Assembly: GCA_017437005.1 (NCBI GenBank)
Contig: JAFSBZ010000007.1
Span: 1 to 64,000 of the forward strand
DNA from: Clostridia bacterium
GTDB lineage: Bacteria > Bacillota > Clostridia > Oscillospirales > Acutalibacteraceae
Length of the DNA stretch: 64,000 bases
Reading direction: 5' to 3'
The notes under the pieces were generated by a model. That model was not told the DNA's origin, searched no databases, and worked only from the letters and a program-made list of their open reading frames with translations. How positions within the stretch are numbered: the stretch's first letter is position 1; each line of letters starts with the position of its first letter. Positions 34,879-43,714 of this stretch are shown here, piece by piece. Both the position numbers and the translations under genes were made by a program.

Positions 34879-35493
34879 TTACTCTTTAAAGAAGTGGTCT
34901 TCAACCGCGGCACATAGGTAGTGATAAACCGGCAGATGCAATTCTTGTATACGATATGTTTCGATGTGGTTAACGTGAATAATTATATCTGAGAGTGAAT
35001 CAAGACCACATTCTTTTGCGCCTACAAGTGAAATAACCTTGCATCCGATAGCGCGTGCCGTTTTAGCGGCATTCACCACGTTTTGTGAATTGCCCGAGGT
35101 GCTAATAGCAAGCAGTACATCGTCCTTTTTGCCAAGAGCGTAAAGCGCTTGCGCATAGAGTAGTGATGGATCCTCGTCATTTAAGAATGCAGTTAAAAAG
35201 GCTGTTTGCGAATGAAGCGATATTGCGGGTAAGCCCTGCATAAGACCGGCGGCTAATTGCTTATCATCAAATGCTGCTATCTGATTTTCAGTAAGCGGTC
35301 TTTTTTTAAGAAAGCCTTTCATAAGCTCGCCTACAATATGGTCGGCATCAGCAGCACTGCCACCGTTGCCGCAAATATAAAGGCGGTTGCCGTTTTCAAA
35401 TGTTTTTATAAGCAGCTCGGCAGCCTCTTTAATTTCGTTTTCACAGGATGAAAGCAGTGGGTATCTTGTTATAAGTTCTGATAAGGTTTTCAT
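34879..35493 (-). CDS. SIS-domain sugar-phosphate isomerase/binding protein (GmhA-like)
   Basis: A 204-residue single SIS domain. Visible are RLYICGNGGSAADADHIVGE (the GmhA-type phosphate-binding GGSA loop), LAISTSGNSQNVVNAAKTAR (the second SIS loop) and CKVISLVGAKECGLDSLSD. Relatives isomerise sedoheptulose-7-phosphate or act on other phosphosugars. Here it closes a beta-mannosidase/ROK kinase operon, so a sugar-phosphate from that catabolism is a more likely substrate than heptose. The ATG at 35493 follows GAGGG and lies one base beyond the upstream stop codon, showing tight coupling. Confidence 0.85.
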   Translation of the reverse strand: MKTLSELITRYPLLSSCENEIKEAAELLIKTFENGNRLYICGNGGSAADADHIVGELMKGFLKKRPLTENQIAAFDDKQLAAGLMQGLPAISLHSQTAFLTAFLNDEDPSLLYAQALYALGKKDDVLLAISTSGNSQNVVNAAKTARAIGCKVISLVGAKECGLDSLSDIIIHVNHIETYRIQELHLPVYHYLCAAVEDHFFKE

Positions 35494-35494
35494 A

Positions 35495-37945
35495 TTAAAA
35501 TCCCTCAAAATGACCAATTTTAGTTTTGTTTAAGAAGTCAATATATGTATCGTAGTTAATGCCACGAATATTATTGATAAAATGATTGCGGTAGGTATTG
35601 CCGTCGAATTCCCACTCAATAAGGAACATTTCCTTTTTATCGGGGTCAATCGTTACGGCATCAAGCTGTAAAATTCCACTCGCTTCAACTTGGCTTTCGC
35701 CACTGCAAACAACCACATTGTCGTTTATGCGTATAACCTTATAGCTAAAGGTTTTGTCTTGCGGAATTTCATTTGCCACGAAAAGATTAATTTTGTTGTT
35801 TTCATCAGGCTCGTCAAACATAAGACAAAGCGGTTGCTGTGAATTTTTTATGTAATCGTAAGCAATTTTTTTTGTAAAGTAGTAGTCAACCACTGCGTCA
35901 GAAATTTGTGGCCAACCGTCTAAAAGATTCCACCAAATAAGGCCGCCGTGGGTGGCTTTTCGTATGCGGAAGCGCTCTATCATAAACTTAAAGGCTTCTG
36001 CTTGGAAAATTTGACTTGCTTTAGCAATACCCTCGAGTGCTTGTTCGCCATCACCAAACAGTGCTTTCATTCGCTTGAAATAGTCAACCGATTCTTCTGC
36101 TGTGGCACGACCTGTGTTACCGTCCGGCATATCGCTAAACAATACCGCTACTTGTCGTAGCATAAGCGCTATGCGGTATTCATAGTGACCTATATGATCG
36201 GTTTCCATACTTGCTGCGTGAACAATGTAATCTTCGTTAGGGCGACCGTTTGGTAAAATGATTGGCCACAGTTTTTCTGGGGTAATAAATTTCTTTATAG
36301 ACTCAACGGATGGACAGCCGTGAAAGCCTGTTTCGGATGCAAAAAGCGCTGTCGCATTTTTATAATAATCACTCTTAAAGTAATTGCGCGGACCCCAAAG
36401 ATGATCTTCGGCAGGGCGGCATTTATCGATTAGAGCAAACGATGTTTCGTCTATGTAGGGTGAGCTTGGCAAATATGGTCTAAAGCCGTCATAAGCGCGC
36501 AAGACCTCGGGTAAAACCTTACGGGTAAGAACATTTTGATTTGGGTCAAGGCGTTGAGCATTTTTTTCGGCATAGGTATAAAACGCATCACATTCGTTAT
36601 CACCCGCCCAAAGCACGATAGATGCGTGTGAACGCAAGCGCTTTACGGCAATAATTGCTTCATCGCGTAGTTTATTACAAAATTCTTCATACTGTGGGTA
36701 GTAACCGCAACCCATAATAAAGTCATGCCACAGCATAATACCGTGCTCGTCACACCAGTTGTAAAATGTATCGCTCTCATAGATATTACCGCCCCAAAGA
36801 CGAATCATATTACAGCCGATATCTTCTACCATTTCGAGTGCCTTTATAACACGTTTTTCATTTTGAGAGGGGAATGCGTCAAGCGGTACCCAGTTGGTAC
36901 CCATAATAAATACTTTTTTGCAATTAATTAAAAATTCAAACTTGCCGTTTCCGTTTTCGTCGACTGTAGATGTACGAACGAGTTCAATAAGGCGAATGCC
37001 TATACGTGTGTTGTAGGTGTCGCAAAGCTCACCCTTGCGGTATAATCTTACCTCTACGTCATAAAGGTTTTGTTTGCCTTCGCCACGCGGCCACCAAAAT
37101 TCAGCGCCGCTAAAGTTTATGCTAAAATTGCGGTTTACGCCCCAAAAACGAACGCTGTGCTCAAAATGTGATTCACCACAAGTACCTGTAATTACCGCCT
37201 CATAATCTGAAAGCAAATCATCGTCGGTATGTATGCGTATTTGTCCCGAAAGCTGAGCGGTTTTATGCTTTAAATTCATATTGGCAGTGCCAAGATAAAA
37301 ATCGTCTATACGGTGACGGGGCTTTTCTATGAGTGATACACCGCGCCAAAGTCCGCCCGATACTGTACGGGGCATAATGTCCCAACCGAACATATACGGT
37401 GCCTTGCGCACGTGTAAAGAGTCTTCGTTATAGGGAAGTCCCACTGCCAAAGCGTTTTCTTCATATTCACGAGCTTCAATTACGGTTGGGTGAATGTGAA
37501 CGATAATTTTATTCTTACCTTTTTTGATATGTTTGTTTACGCAATATTCATGCTCTATAAGCATATTATCACTGTAATCTATAAATTCGTCATTAAAATA
37601 TATTTCTGCAAAGGTATCGATACCCTCAAAGCGTAAAAATGCATCACCATCAGGTAGTTTATCGAGTGTAAATTCTTTTACATACCAAAGGTGACGGTTT
37701 TCGTATTGCTGGCAAAGCAGTGTATTAGTACCCAAAAACAAGTCGGGGAGTAATCCTGCGCGTTGCATATCAAGCTCAAAGTTACCTGGTACTTCGGCAT
37801 CAATTTTTATAAAATCAACATTATTCTCAGTGTCCTTACAAAGATAATCAGGGTTCATAAAATCCCACTCAACAATGTCTTTTACTTGATTGTGTGGCGC
37901 TATATACAGTTCCCATTTACCGTTTAAATCAATTAACTGCTTCAT
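35495..37945 (-). CDS. Beta-mannosidase, glycoside hydrolase family 2
   Basis: An 816-residue GH2 enzyme that removes terminal beta-mannose. The N-terminal jelly-roll domain has LWYVKEFTL and FLRFEGIDTFAEIYFND. The TIM barrel starts near GTNWVPLDAFPS and holds CNMIRLWGGNIYESDTFYNW. The acid/base Glu is in VLWAGDNECD (~451) and the nucleophile Glu in FASETGFHGCPS (~535), both as in bacterial and animal beta-mannosidases. There is no signal peptide, so it works on imported oligosaccharides such as the Man-beta-1,4-GlcNAc core of N-glycans or mannan fragments. It lies between the ROK and SIS genes in one operon controlled from the divergent AraC side. Confidence 0.93.
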   Translation of the reverse strand: MKQLIDLNGKWELYIAPHNQVKDIVEWDFMNPDYLCKDTENNVDFIKIDAEVPGNFELDMQRAGLLPDLFLGTNTLLCQQYENRHLWYVKEFTLDKLPDGDAFLRFEGIDTFAEIYFNDEFIDYSDNMLIEHEYCVNKHIKKGKNKIIVHIHPTVIEAREYEENALAVGLPYNEDSLHVRKAPYMFGWDIMPRTVSGGLWRGVSLIEKPRHRIDDFYLGTANMNLKHKTAQLSGQIRIHTDDDLLSDYEAVITGTCGESHFEHSVRFWGVNRNFSINFSGAEFWWPRGEGKQNLYDVEVRLYRKGELCDTYNTRIGIRLIELVRTSTVDENGNGKFEFLINCKKVFIMGTNWVPLDAFPSQNEKRVIKALEMVEDIGCNMIRLWGGNIYESDTFYNWCDEHGIMLWHDFIMGCGYYPQYEEFCNKLRDEAIIAVKRLRSHASIVLWAGDNECDAFYTYAEKNAQRLDPNQNVLTRKVLPEVLRAYDGFRPYLPSSPYIDETSFALIDKCRPAEDHLWGPRNYFKSDYYKNATALFASETGFHGCPSVESIKKFITPEKLWPIILPNGRPNEDYIVHAASMETDHIGHYEYRIALMLRQVAVLFSDMPDGNTGRATAEESVDYFKRMKALFGDGEQALEGIAKASQIFQAEAFKFMIERFRIRKATHGGLIWWNLLDGWPQISDAVVDYYFTKKIAYDYIKNSQQPLCLMFDEPDENNKINLFVANEIPQDKTFSYKVIRINDNVVVCSGESQVEASGILQLDAVTIDPDKKEMFLIEWEFDGNTYRNHFINNIRGINYDTYIDFLNKTKIGHFEGF

Positions 37946-37955
37946 ATTTTCCTCC

Positions 37956-38900
37956 TTAATGGTTGTCTGCTGCTAAAGATAAAGCGGCATAATCGCCAAG
38001 GCTTTCACCCAAAGCGGCAGGTGGTATTTCTACTACCGAAAGTGATGGCGCAAGTGCTTCTTGCTTTAGTGCTTCTATCATTGTTTCTTGTAACAGGTCT
38101 TGGCTTCGTGTGTAAATACTGCCAATAACAATTTTTTCGGGATTTAGCACGTCTATCAAAATAGATAAACCGTAGCCTAACATTTCACCACATTTTTTAT
38201 ATACCGAAATAGCTGTTTTATCACCCTTGTATGCGGCTTCGGCAACCGATTGTGCGGTGACAGTGCTTAATTCGTCAAGACTTTTGCAGTAAAGCGGTGT
38301 TACACCTTTTTTTAATTGCTCTTTTGCAGCAGACTTTGCCATTTGGGCAATGCCTCCACCGCTTGCAAAGCCCTCAAAAGAACCTTCTTTTCCGTAGCCT
38401 ATGGGGCCCGTGTCACGCATACGAACGTGGCCTATTTCACCGGCATTACCGTTAGCACCCGAATATAGCTTGCCGTTAAGGATTAGTCCTGCGCCCATAC
38501 CTGTACCAAAGGTTAAGAAAATCATATTTTTCGAGCCTTTACCCGCACCGTATTTCCACTCGGCAAAGGCGCAGGCGTCAGCATCGTTTTCAAGTCTTAC
38601 ATAGCCACCGTATTTTTCTTTTAAATAATCTACAACTTTTATATCTTTAAATCGTGGTAAGTTAGGTGGAGAAATTATAATTCCCTTTTTATTGTCAAGC
38701 GGTCCGCCACAACTGATACCAATACGACTAAAATCGTAGGTTATTTCTTCGGCCAAGGCACACATTTTATCTATCATTTCATATCCCGAAATACTATGGT
38801 CGGTGGGTATGACTTTTTTATCTAAAATATGCATAATGCCATCTATTTCTTCGCCGATACTTACGGCGCATTTGGTTCCGCCTATATCAAAGCCAATCAT
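37956..38900 (-). CDS. ROK family sugar kinase
   Basis: A 314-residue ROK protein, most likely a hexose or N-acetylhexosamine kinase. The N-terminal phosphate loop is MIGFDIGGTKCAVSIG. GISCGGPLD, the sugar site LENDADACAFAEW, FLTFGTGMGAGLILNG and GNAGEIGHVRM are present. The zinc-binding CxCGxxGCxE segment normally found after GHxxV is replaced by GPIGYGKEGSFEGFASG, with every cysteine lost, so the structural zinc site is missing. There is no DNA-binding domain, so it is a kinase and not a repressor. The ATG at 38900 follows GGAG; the start is placed there because the family begins with this motif. Confidence 0.9.
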   Translation of the reverse strand: MIGFDIGGTKCAVSIGEEIDGIMHILDKKVIPTDHSISGYEMIDKMCALAEEITYDFSRIGISCGGPLDNKKGIIISPPNLPRFKDIKVVDYLKEKYGGYVRLENDADACAFAEWKYGAGKGSKNMIFLTFGTGMGAGLILNGKLYSGANGNAGEIGHVRMRDTGPIGYGKEGSFEGFASGGGIAQMAKSAAKEQLKKGVTPLYCKSLDELSTVTAQSVAEAAYKGDKTAISVYKKCGEMLGYGLSILIDVLNPEKIVIGSIYTRSQDLLQETMIEALKQEALAPSLSVVEIPPAALGESLGDYAALSLAADNH

Positions 38901-38921
38901 AATCTCAACTCCTTTAATACA

Positions 38922-38971
38922 ATTATACAATAAATGTATATCTTGAAAAATAATATTTTCTATGATAAAAT
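38922..38971. promoter_or_regulatory. Divergent promoters between ROK operon and araC-type regulator
   Basis: Plus strand: TTGAAA (38943-38948), 17 bases, TAAAAT (38966-38971), for the regulator. Minus strand: TATAAT (complement at 38922-38927) without a good -35 box, as expected for a promoter needing an activator, for the ROK/GH2/SIS operon. Confidence 0.6.
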
Positions 38972-38999
38972 TAAGAAAATCAACACATTAGAGGTAATT

Positions 39000-39809
39000 A
39001 TGTCAAAACAAATAGTTAAATATGATTCATCGTTACAAAATAATAAGGATTATTATATTGAACAAAATTTTATAAAAAAAGGTGAATATTTTAGCCCACA
39101 TTGGCACGATTATTTTGAGCTTGAAATAGTGCTTGGTGGCGGTGGTGAGCATATATATAATAATACAAGTTATATGTTGCATCGCGGCAGTATTTATCTT
39201 ATGTCTTATTACGATTTTCACGAGCTGAAAGCAAAAGAGGATATGCAAATACTAAAACTGCAGTTTAATGAAAATGTTTTACCAAATGAACTTAACGATT
39301 TTTTGTTTTTAAGTCATAACCGTTTTTGTTGCTCGGTGGGTGAAAATGAAATGCAACATATTATAAAATTATTTAGTATTTTAAAACGCGAGGAGCAGTG
39401 TGGCGGTCTTTTTAGCGAAATGCTTATTAAAAACCTTATAGCCGAAATTATTATTACGGTTATAAGAAATTCGTCACAAAATGAAGACACCGTAATACCG
39501 TCGCTATTGCAAAATGCCGTGGCATATATACGAAATAATTTTAGAGAACCGTTGACATTAGGACTGCTAGCCAAGCACTGTAACGTAACTCCCAATTATC
39601 TTGGTGTTCAATTTACAAAAAAGATGGGAATATCTTTTTCGGATTATCTTAATACTGTGCGGCTGCGATACGCCTGCAACCTGCTTGACAGCACCGACCT
39701 TACGGTTAAGGAAATCGCCTTTGCCAGCGGTTATAATTCGGTTGAGTATTTTGGTTATACATTTAAAAAAATATTGGGCGATTCTCCACTAAATTATAAA
39801 AAGCGCTAA
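39000..39809 (+). CDS. AraC family transcriptional regulator
   Basis: A 269-residue regulator. The N-terminal cupin-like sensor domain has FSPHWHDYFELEIVLGGGGE and MSYYDFHELKA. The C-terminal ~100 residues hold the two helix-turn-helix units: LLAKHCNVTPNYLGVQFTKK and LTVKEIAFASGYNSVEYFGY with the closing FKKILGDSPLNYKKR. Placement opposite the ROK/beta-mannosidase/SIS operon indicates it controls that operon in response to a sugar. The ATG at 39000 follows AGAGGT; an upstream ATG at 38934 would overlap the promoter. Confidence 0.92.
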   Translation: MSKQIVKYDSSLQNNKDYYIEQNFIKKGEYFSPHWHDYFELEIVLGGGGEHIYNNTSYMLHRGSIYLMSYYDFHELKAKEDMQILKLQFNENVLPNELNDFLFLSHNRFCCSVGENEMQHIIKLFSILKREEQCGGLFSEMLIKNLIAEIIITVIRNSSQNEDTVIPSLLQNAVAYIRNNFREPLTLGLLAKHCNVTPNYLGVQFTKKMGISFSDYLNTVRLRYACNLLDSTDLTVKEIAFASGYNSVEYFGYTFKKILGDSPLNYKKR

Positions 39810-39829
39810 CCAAACGGTTAGCGCTTTTA
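39800..39829. terminator. Terminator overlapping the end of the araC-type gene
   Basis: AAGCGCTAACC pairs with GGTTAGCGCTT around AAAC, with TTTTAG after it. The stop codon lies in the 5' arm. It also stands at the end of the convergent deaminase gene. Confidence 0.87.
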
Positions 39830-39834
39830 GTGTT

Positions 39835-40311
39835 TTATAACTTAATATTAACTTCTTTATTTGTCGGTATGTATTGTCTATATATGACACCCGCGCTATT
39901 AAGCATTCGCTTTGATGCCTTAACGCCATCGGTGTCGGCATATTTATCACACATATATACAATCTCTTTAATACCTGACTGAATAATCGCCTTTGTACAT
40001 TCGTTACAGGGGAAGAGTGTAACGTAGACGGTACAGCCCTTTACCGATGATGTATTACAGTTTAGTATTGCGTTAAGCTCGGCATGGCAAACGTAAAGAT
40101 ATTTAGAGTTAAGACCCTCGCCGCGATCCCAAGGATATTCGTCATCGTGACAGTGATGCGGCATACCGTTATAGCCCATAGAGAGTATACGTTTTTCCTC
40201 GTTTACAATGCAGGCGCCCACCTGGGTAGAGGGGTCTTTACTTCGCAGTGCAGACAGCGCTGCAATACCCATAAAATATTCGTCCCAGCTTAAATGGTCT
40301 TCTCTTTTCAT
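39835..40311 (-). CDS. Deoxycytidylate (dCMP) deaminase
   Basis: A 158-residue zinc-dependent deaminase converting dCMP to dUMP for thymidylate synthesis. HAELNAILNC supplies the zinc His and catalytic Glu, and PCNECTKAIIQSGIKEIVY supplies the two zinc cysteines. RSKDPSTQVGACIVN and GYNGMPHHCHDDEYPWDR are the dCMP-deaminase-specific blocks. Length is normal. GAGGTG precedes the ATG. It is close to, but not overlapping, the upstream MFS gene. Confidence 0.94.
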   Translation of the reverse strand: MKREDHLSWDEYFMGIAALSALRSKDPSTQVGACIVNEEKRILSMGYNGMPHHCHDDEYPWDRGEGLNSKYLYVCHAELNAILNCNTSSVKGCTVYVTLFPCNECTKAIIQSGIKEIVYMCDKYADTDGVKASKRMLNSAGVIYRQYIPTNKEVNIKL

Positions 40312-40370
40312 AATTACACCTCAAAGGTAGATTTTGTATATTTATATTGTAACTGATACTATTACATTTT

Positions 40371-41543
40371 TCAACATTTTTCTTTGCGTAAAAATGGCGC
40401 CGTAACAACCATAATAGCAGGAAAGATGGCGCACACCAAAAATCCCATTTGAAGTGTTGTACTGTTTGCAACAATACCCATAGTCCACGGGCCAATTGAA
40501 CAGCCAAAGTCACCACAAAGCGCGAGCAGGCTAAACATTAGCGTACCACCTGTTGGGAAATAACGCGCCGCCATAGAATATGTACCCGGCCACGAAAGGC
40601 TTACCGTAAATCCACATAGTGCGCATGCCACAAGTGACAACCATTCGATACTGCAAACTGCAACACCTACGTAGCAAATTACACATAAGATATTGTTTAT
40701 AATAAGCGCTTTCTTGGGGTTGAATTTTCCGTCAAATAGTCCAAATATAACCCTTCCGCTACCCATACAAATTGCAAAAGCACACGGCCCCAAAAGATCA
40801 CCTACTGTTTTGCTTACCCCAAGCGCTTGCTGAGTAAATATGGATGCCCATTCTGCCATGGTAATTTCGCTGGCGCCCGCGCAAATCATAATAATGGCAA
40901 AAATCCAAAAATCACGATTTTTAAATAGTGCTTTTGCTGTTTTACTAACAGGCTCATCTACTTGTTCTACAATTGGCACACGCATAAAGTTAAACATATT
41001 TACAAATGGAATTACAGCCCAAATTATAGGTATAAGCTGCCAGCCGTCTTGTCCTATCAAATAAATAAGAATGGTAGATACAAGTACTGTAAATGCCTGT
41101 CCCCAACAGTAAAATGAATGTGAAAATGCCATATCGGCTCCCTTTTTATCACCGGGCAGCATTTCTACGATAGGGCTGATGCACACTTCAATTATACCGC
41201 TACCCGTAGCATATATTATGATTGCTATAATGACGCAAGTGTATATTTGCTTAGGAAACAGCAAAGGCAAAATGCCCAGTAAGCATAAACCAACTGCCGC
41301 AAGACCGTGACAGGCAATTGCCGCGCCGCGATAACCAATGTGTTTTACTACGGCAGGGGTAAGTGCGTCAACAATAAGCTGAACAAAAAAGTTTATGAAC
41401 AGCAGTCGACCTAATTGTTCATAGTTAAGATTATATCTTGTATTAAATATTATAAATAACAGCGGTAAGAAGTTATTTATAATTGCTTGTACCACAAAAC
41501 CTGCAAAGCAGGCGATTTTGGTTGATTTATAGGATGCGCTCAT
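40371..41543 (-). CDS. Major facilitator superfamily transporter
   Basis: A 390-residue membrane carrier with about twelve helices, resembling the fucose permease/FHS-like sugar transporter branch (NLNYEQLGRLLFINFFVQL at the first loop, ATGSGIIEVCISPIVEML, SGRVIFGLFDGKFNPKKALI between the halves). The substrate is not evident. Its start overlaps the stop codon of the HAD phosphatase by four bases (ATGA), so they are coupled. Sugar-phosphate export or uptake is plausible but unproven. Confidence 0.85.
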   Translation of the reverse strand: MSASYKSTKIACFAGFVVQAIINNFLPLLFIIFNTRYNLNYEQLGRLLFINFFVQLIVDALTPAVVKHIGYRGAAIACHGLAAVGLCLLGILPLLFPKQIYTCVIIAIIIYATGSGIIEVCISPIVEMLPGDKKGADMAFSHSFYCWGQAFTVLVSTILIYLIGQDGWQLIPIIWAVIPFVNMFNFMRVPIVEQVDEPVSKTAKALFKNRDFWIFAIIMICAGASEITMAEWASIFTQQALGVSKTVGDLLGPCAFAICMGSGRVIFGLFDGKFNPKKALIINNILCVICYVGVAVCSIEWLSLVACALCGFTVSLSWPGTYSMAARYFPTGGTLMFSLLALCGDFGCSIGPWTMGIVANSTTLQMGFLVCAIFPAIMVVTAPFLRKEKC

Positions 41544-42199
41544 TTGTTAAGCTCCTCTATAATGTCTAAAAGCTCGTTAGGAGAATTGATTATGTAACGT
41601 GCCCCATTAGCAAGAAGCTCGTCTTCTTTCCTAAATCCCCAAAGCTCGCCCACGGGTACAGCGCCGCTGTTTACCGCAGTAGCAACATCCATACCGGAAT
41701 CACCAATAAACACGCACTCTTCAGGTTTTACACCTAATTCGTCCATAGCCATTAAAGCGGCTGTTGGGTCTGGCTTTGCGGGAATTCCGTCGCGTTTACC
41801 AAAAATTAAATCAAACACGTCGCCGTAAAGCGAGGTTACAACTTCATTTGCCATATGCTGTTCTTTATTTGTAACGACAGCAACAATAAAGCCTGTTTCT
41901 TTAAGAGTATTTACAAGCTCGGGCATACCGCTATAAGCGTATGTATTATCGGCATAATGAATTGCATAATATGGCAAGAAAATGTCCTTTATTTCGCTTA
42001 TTGTAGCAGTATCACGATGTTCTTTAGGTAATGCACGCTCAATCATTTTGGGTATACCGTCACCAACAAAGTATTTAAATGCTTCGACATCGTGTGTCGG
42101 GAAACCTTTACTCGCTATTGCTCGGTTAACACCATCAGCTAAATCTATCAAAGAATCAGCAAGTGTGCCGTCTAAATCAAATAAAACTGCTTTTATCAT
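41540..42199 (-). CDS. HAD family hydrolase, phosphoglycolate phosphatase-like
   Basis: A 219-residue HAD phosphatase. FDLDGTLADSLIDLADGVN is motif I with the nucleophile Asp, VAVVTNKEQ motif II, the Lys in IPAKPDPTAAL motif III, and CVFIGDSGMDVATAVNSG motif IV. The helical cap between I and II fits the Gph group, which removes phosphate from 2-phosphoglycolate, but HADs are promiscuous. It precedes the MFS gene in one operon. Confidence 0.87.
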   Translation of the reverse strand: MIKAVLFDLDGTLADSLIDLADGVNRAIASKGFPTHDVEAFKYFVGDGIPKMIERALPKEHRDTATISEIKDIFLPYYAIHYADNTYAYSGMPELVNTLKETGFIVAVVTNKEQHMANEVVTSLYGDVFDLIFGKRDGIPAKPDPTAALMAMDELGVKPEECVFIGDSGMDVATAVNSGAVPVGELWGFRKEDELLANGARYIINSPNELLDIIEELNK

Positions 42200-42225
42200 A
42201 TTTTTTGTTCCTTTCGTATTGCAAG

Positions 42226-42262
42226 AAAAAAGCCCGTGTAAATAGCTTACACGGGACTTTTA
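42226..42262 (-). terminator. Terminator of rpmB
   Basis: On the minus strand AGTCCCGTGTAA pairs with TTACACGGGCT, followed by TTTTTTC. Confidence 0.9.
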
Positions 42263-42276
42263 AGTCAAAGAATTGA

Positions 42277-42465
42277 TTAGATAGCTCTGGTAACCTTACC
42301 CGAACGTAAGCAACGAGTGCAGACATTGATGCGACGGGGTGAACCATCAACGATAGCCTTTACCTTCTTTACATTGGGCTTCCAAGTTCTGTTAGAACGT
42401 CTGTGTGAGTGAGAAACCTTAATACCAAAAGCAATTTCTTTGCTGCAAATTTCACATTTTGCCAT
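42277..42465 (-). CDS. rpmB: 50S ribosomal protein L28
   Basis: A 62-residue L28. MAKCEICSKEIAFGIKVSHS carries the first CxxC and NVCTRCLRSGKV the second, so this is the zinc-binding (C+) form. The basic middle part with RSNRTWKPNVKKVKA is typical. The ATG at 42465 follows GGAGGTGC; a longer upstream frame is not coding. It is transcribed alone and ends at a strong hairpin, as usual for rpmB. Confidence 0.96.
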   Translation of the reverse strand: MAKCEICSKEIAFGIKVSHSHRRSNRTWKPNVKKVKAIVDGSPRRINVCTRCLRSGKVTRAI

Positions 42466-42588
42466 TGGTTGCACCTCCTTTTTTGAATCGACCAAAACTT
42501 GCTTGGTCACATAGCAAACACAATATTAACACAAAACCCTTAAAAATGCAAGTGTTTTTTTAAAATTTTATGAAATTTATTATTTATT

Positions 42589-43437
42589 TTAATATATATA
42601 ATCGGGTTCGGGGGAATTCGATATCATAGATTGGCATATATATTCCAAATTATCCAGTGTTGTGCGTTGTTTTAGTGTAAGATTTTCGCTGCGCAGTAAT
42701 AAATTAATATCATTTAAAATTTGGCTAACACCTGTATGATCGTTTGACAATTGGTGTTCGGCCACCGATTTTTCAAGCTCTGCAATTTTTTTTGCTACAT
42801 AATCAATTTTGCTTAAATATTTTTCACAAGTAACGAGTATGTCATTAATTGCTGCGGCTTCGCCTTGAGATGAATATTTTGTGCTTAATTTAATCACCGA
42901 TTCTTTTACGTTATTTATGGTATCGTAATCGTGCGCCGTTACTGTGTTTTCGTTTAGATGATTGATTGGTTCTGATAAAGTAGATATTGGCTTAGTGTAA
43001 ACGACGAAGGTAGTTATATTTTCATCTAAATCAATTACTTCAATAGCATATATATTTGTTTGGTTTCCATCAATGTAAAAACCTTTATTGCTTTTTTCAC
43101 CGTTTACACTTATAGATTTAATATTATTTCCGTTTACAGTTGCATACTGAGTGGTGTAATAAACAGCGCCGTTAGTTACACCATTTATTTTAGGTGCATC
43201 GGGGTTTACATTGTCTACAATTGGTTTTTCTGAATCGGTTGATAAATGCGATTCTTCATAGCTTGAGCTTGATGTAAATGCTGCGTTATTTGAGCTGAAT
43301 ATGACATCGGGCGGGTTCTTAAGAATATGTACAAAAATTGTTACCAAAATAACTGCGGATATAACTGCACCTGTGGCGGATAGACCATAGATAATTATTT
43401 TTTGTTTTTTACTTAATGTTTTATTGTGCTTTGTCAA
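42589..43437 (-). CDS. Membrane-anchored extracellular protein of unknown function
   Basis: I do not recognise this 282-residue protein. Residues 1-13 are basic, ~14-38 form one membrane helix (IIIYGLSATGAVISAVILVT), and the rest is outside. A Ser-rich linker (~50-70) leads to a short beta-rich module (~80-150; GVTNGAVYYTTQYATVNGNN, SISVNGE, VIDLDENITTFVVYT) that resembles Ig-like modules of surface proteins. The last ~110 residues are helical and perhaps coiled (KKIAELEKSVAEHQL, LNDINLLLRSENLTLKQRTT). Similar Ig-plus-helix tails occur in wall-associated proteins of clostridia. It is flanked by rpmB and the rubredoxin gene, without apparent functional connection. Confidence 0.7.
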   Translation of the reverse strand: MTKHNKTLSKKQKIIIYGLSATGAVISAVILVTIFVHILKNPPDVIFSSNNAAFTSSSSYEESHLSTDSEKPIVDNVNPDAPKINGVTNGAVYYTTQYATVNGNNIKSISVNGEKSNKGFYIDGNQTNIYAIEVIDLDENITTFVVYTKPISTLSEPINHLNENTVTAHDYDTINNVKESVIKLSTKYSSQGEAAAINDILVTCEKYLSKIDYVAKKIAELEKSVAEHQLSNDHTGVSQILNDINLLLRSENLTLKQRTTLDNLEYICQSMISNSPEPDYIY

Positions 43438-43489
43438 TTTTATAAATCTCCTTACATTTATAAAATAATAATATCACAAATAAAAATAT

Positions 43490-43529
43490 TTTACAAGAAA
43501 AAACGCAGTCAACATAGAGTTGACTGCGT
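43490..43529 (-). terminator. Terminator of the rubredoxin/flavodiiron operon
   Basis: ACGCAGTCAAC and GTTGACTGCGT form an 11-pair stem; on the minus strand it is followed by TTTTTTC. Confidence 0.9.
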
Positions 43530-43535
43530 AAGGCT

Positions 43536-43694
43536 TTATTCCTCGCTGAAATCTTCTTTGCCTACGCCACAAAGCGGGCAAACAAAATCGTCCGGCAAAT
43601 CTTCAAATTTGGTACCGGCAGCAATTCCGTTGTCGGCATCGCCTACGGCTTCATCGTAAACCCAACCGCAAATATTGCATACGTATTTTTTCAT
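43536..43694 (-). CDS. Rubredoxin
   Basis: A 52-residue iron-binding electron carrier. The sequence has the two iron motifs [12 protein letters not shown] and [13 protein letters not shown], with four cysteines binding one Fe, and [17 protein letters not shown] between them as in classical rubredoxins. TAGGAGGA precedes the ATG. It lies 20 bases after the flavodiiron protein gene and is probably its electron donor in reduction of O2 or NO. Confidence 0.97.
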   Translation of the reverse strand: MKKYVCNICGWVYDEAVGDADNGIAAGTKFEDLPDDFVCPLCGVGKEDFSEE

Positions 43695-43714
43695 TTTGTT
43701 TTCCTCCTAAAAAA

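Noticed and set aside
34625-34913. Overlapping ORFs on both strands after tRNA-Arg
   Set aside because: They run through hairpins, the tRNA-end duplicate and terminators; no ribosome sites.
38301-38420. ROK protein as a NagC/XylR-type repressor
   Set aside because: It starts directly with the phosphate loop and has no N-terminal helix-turn-helix.
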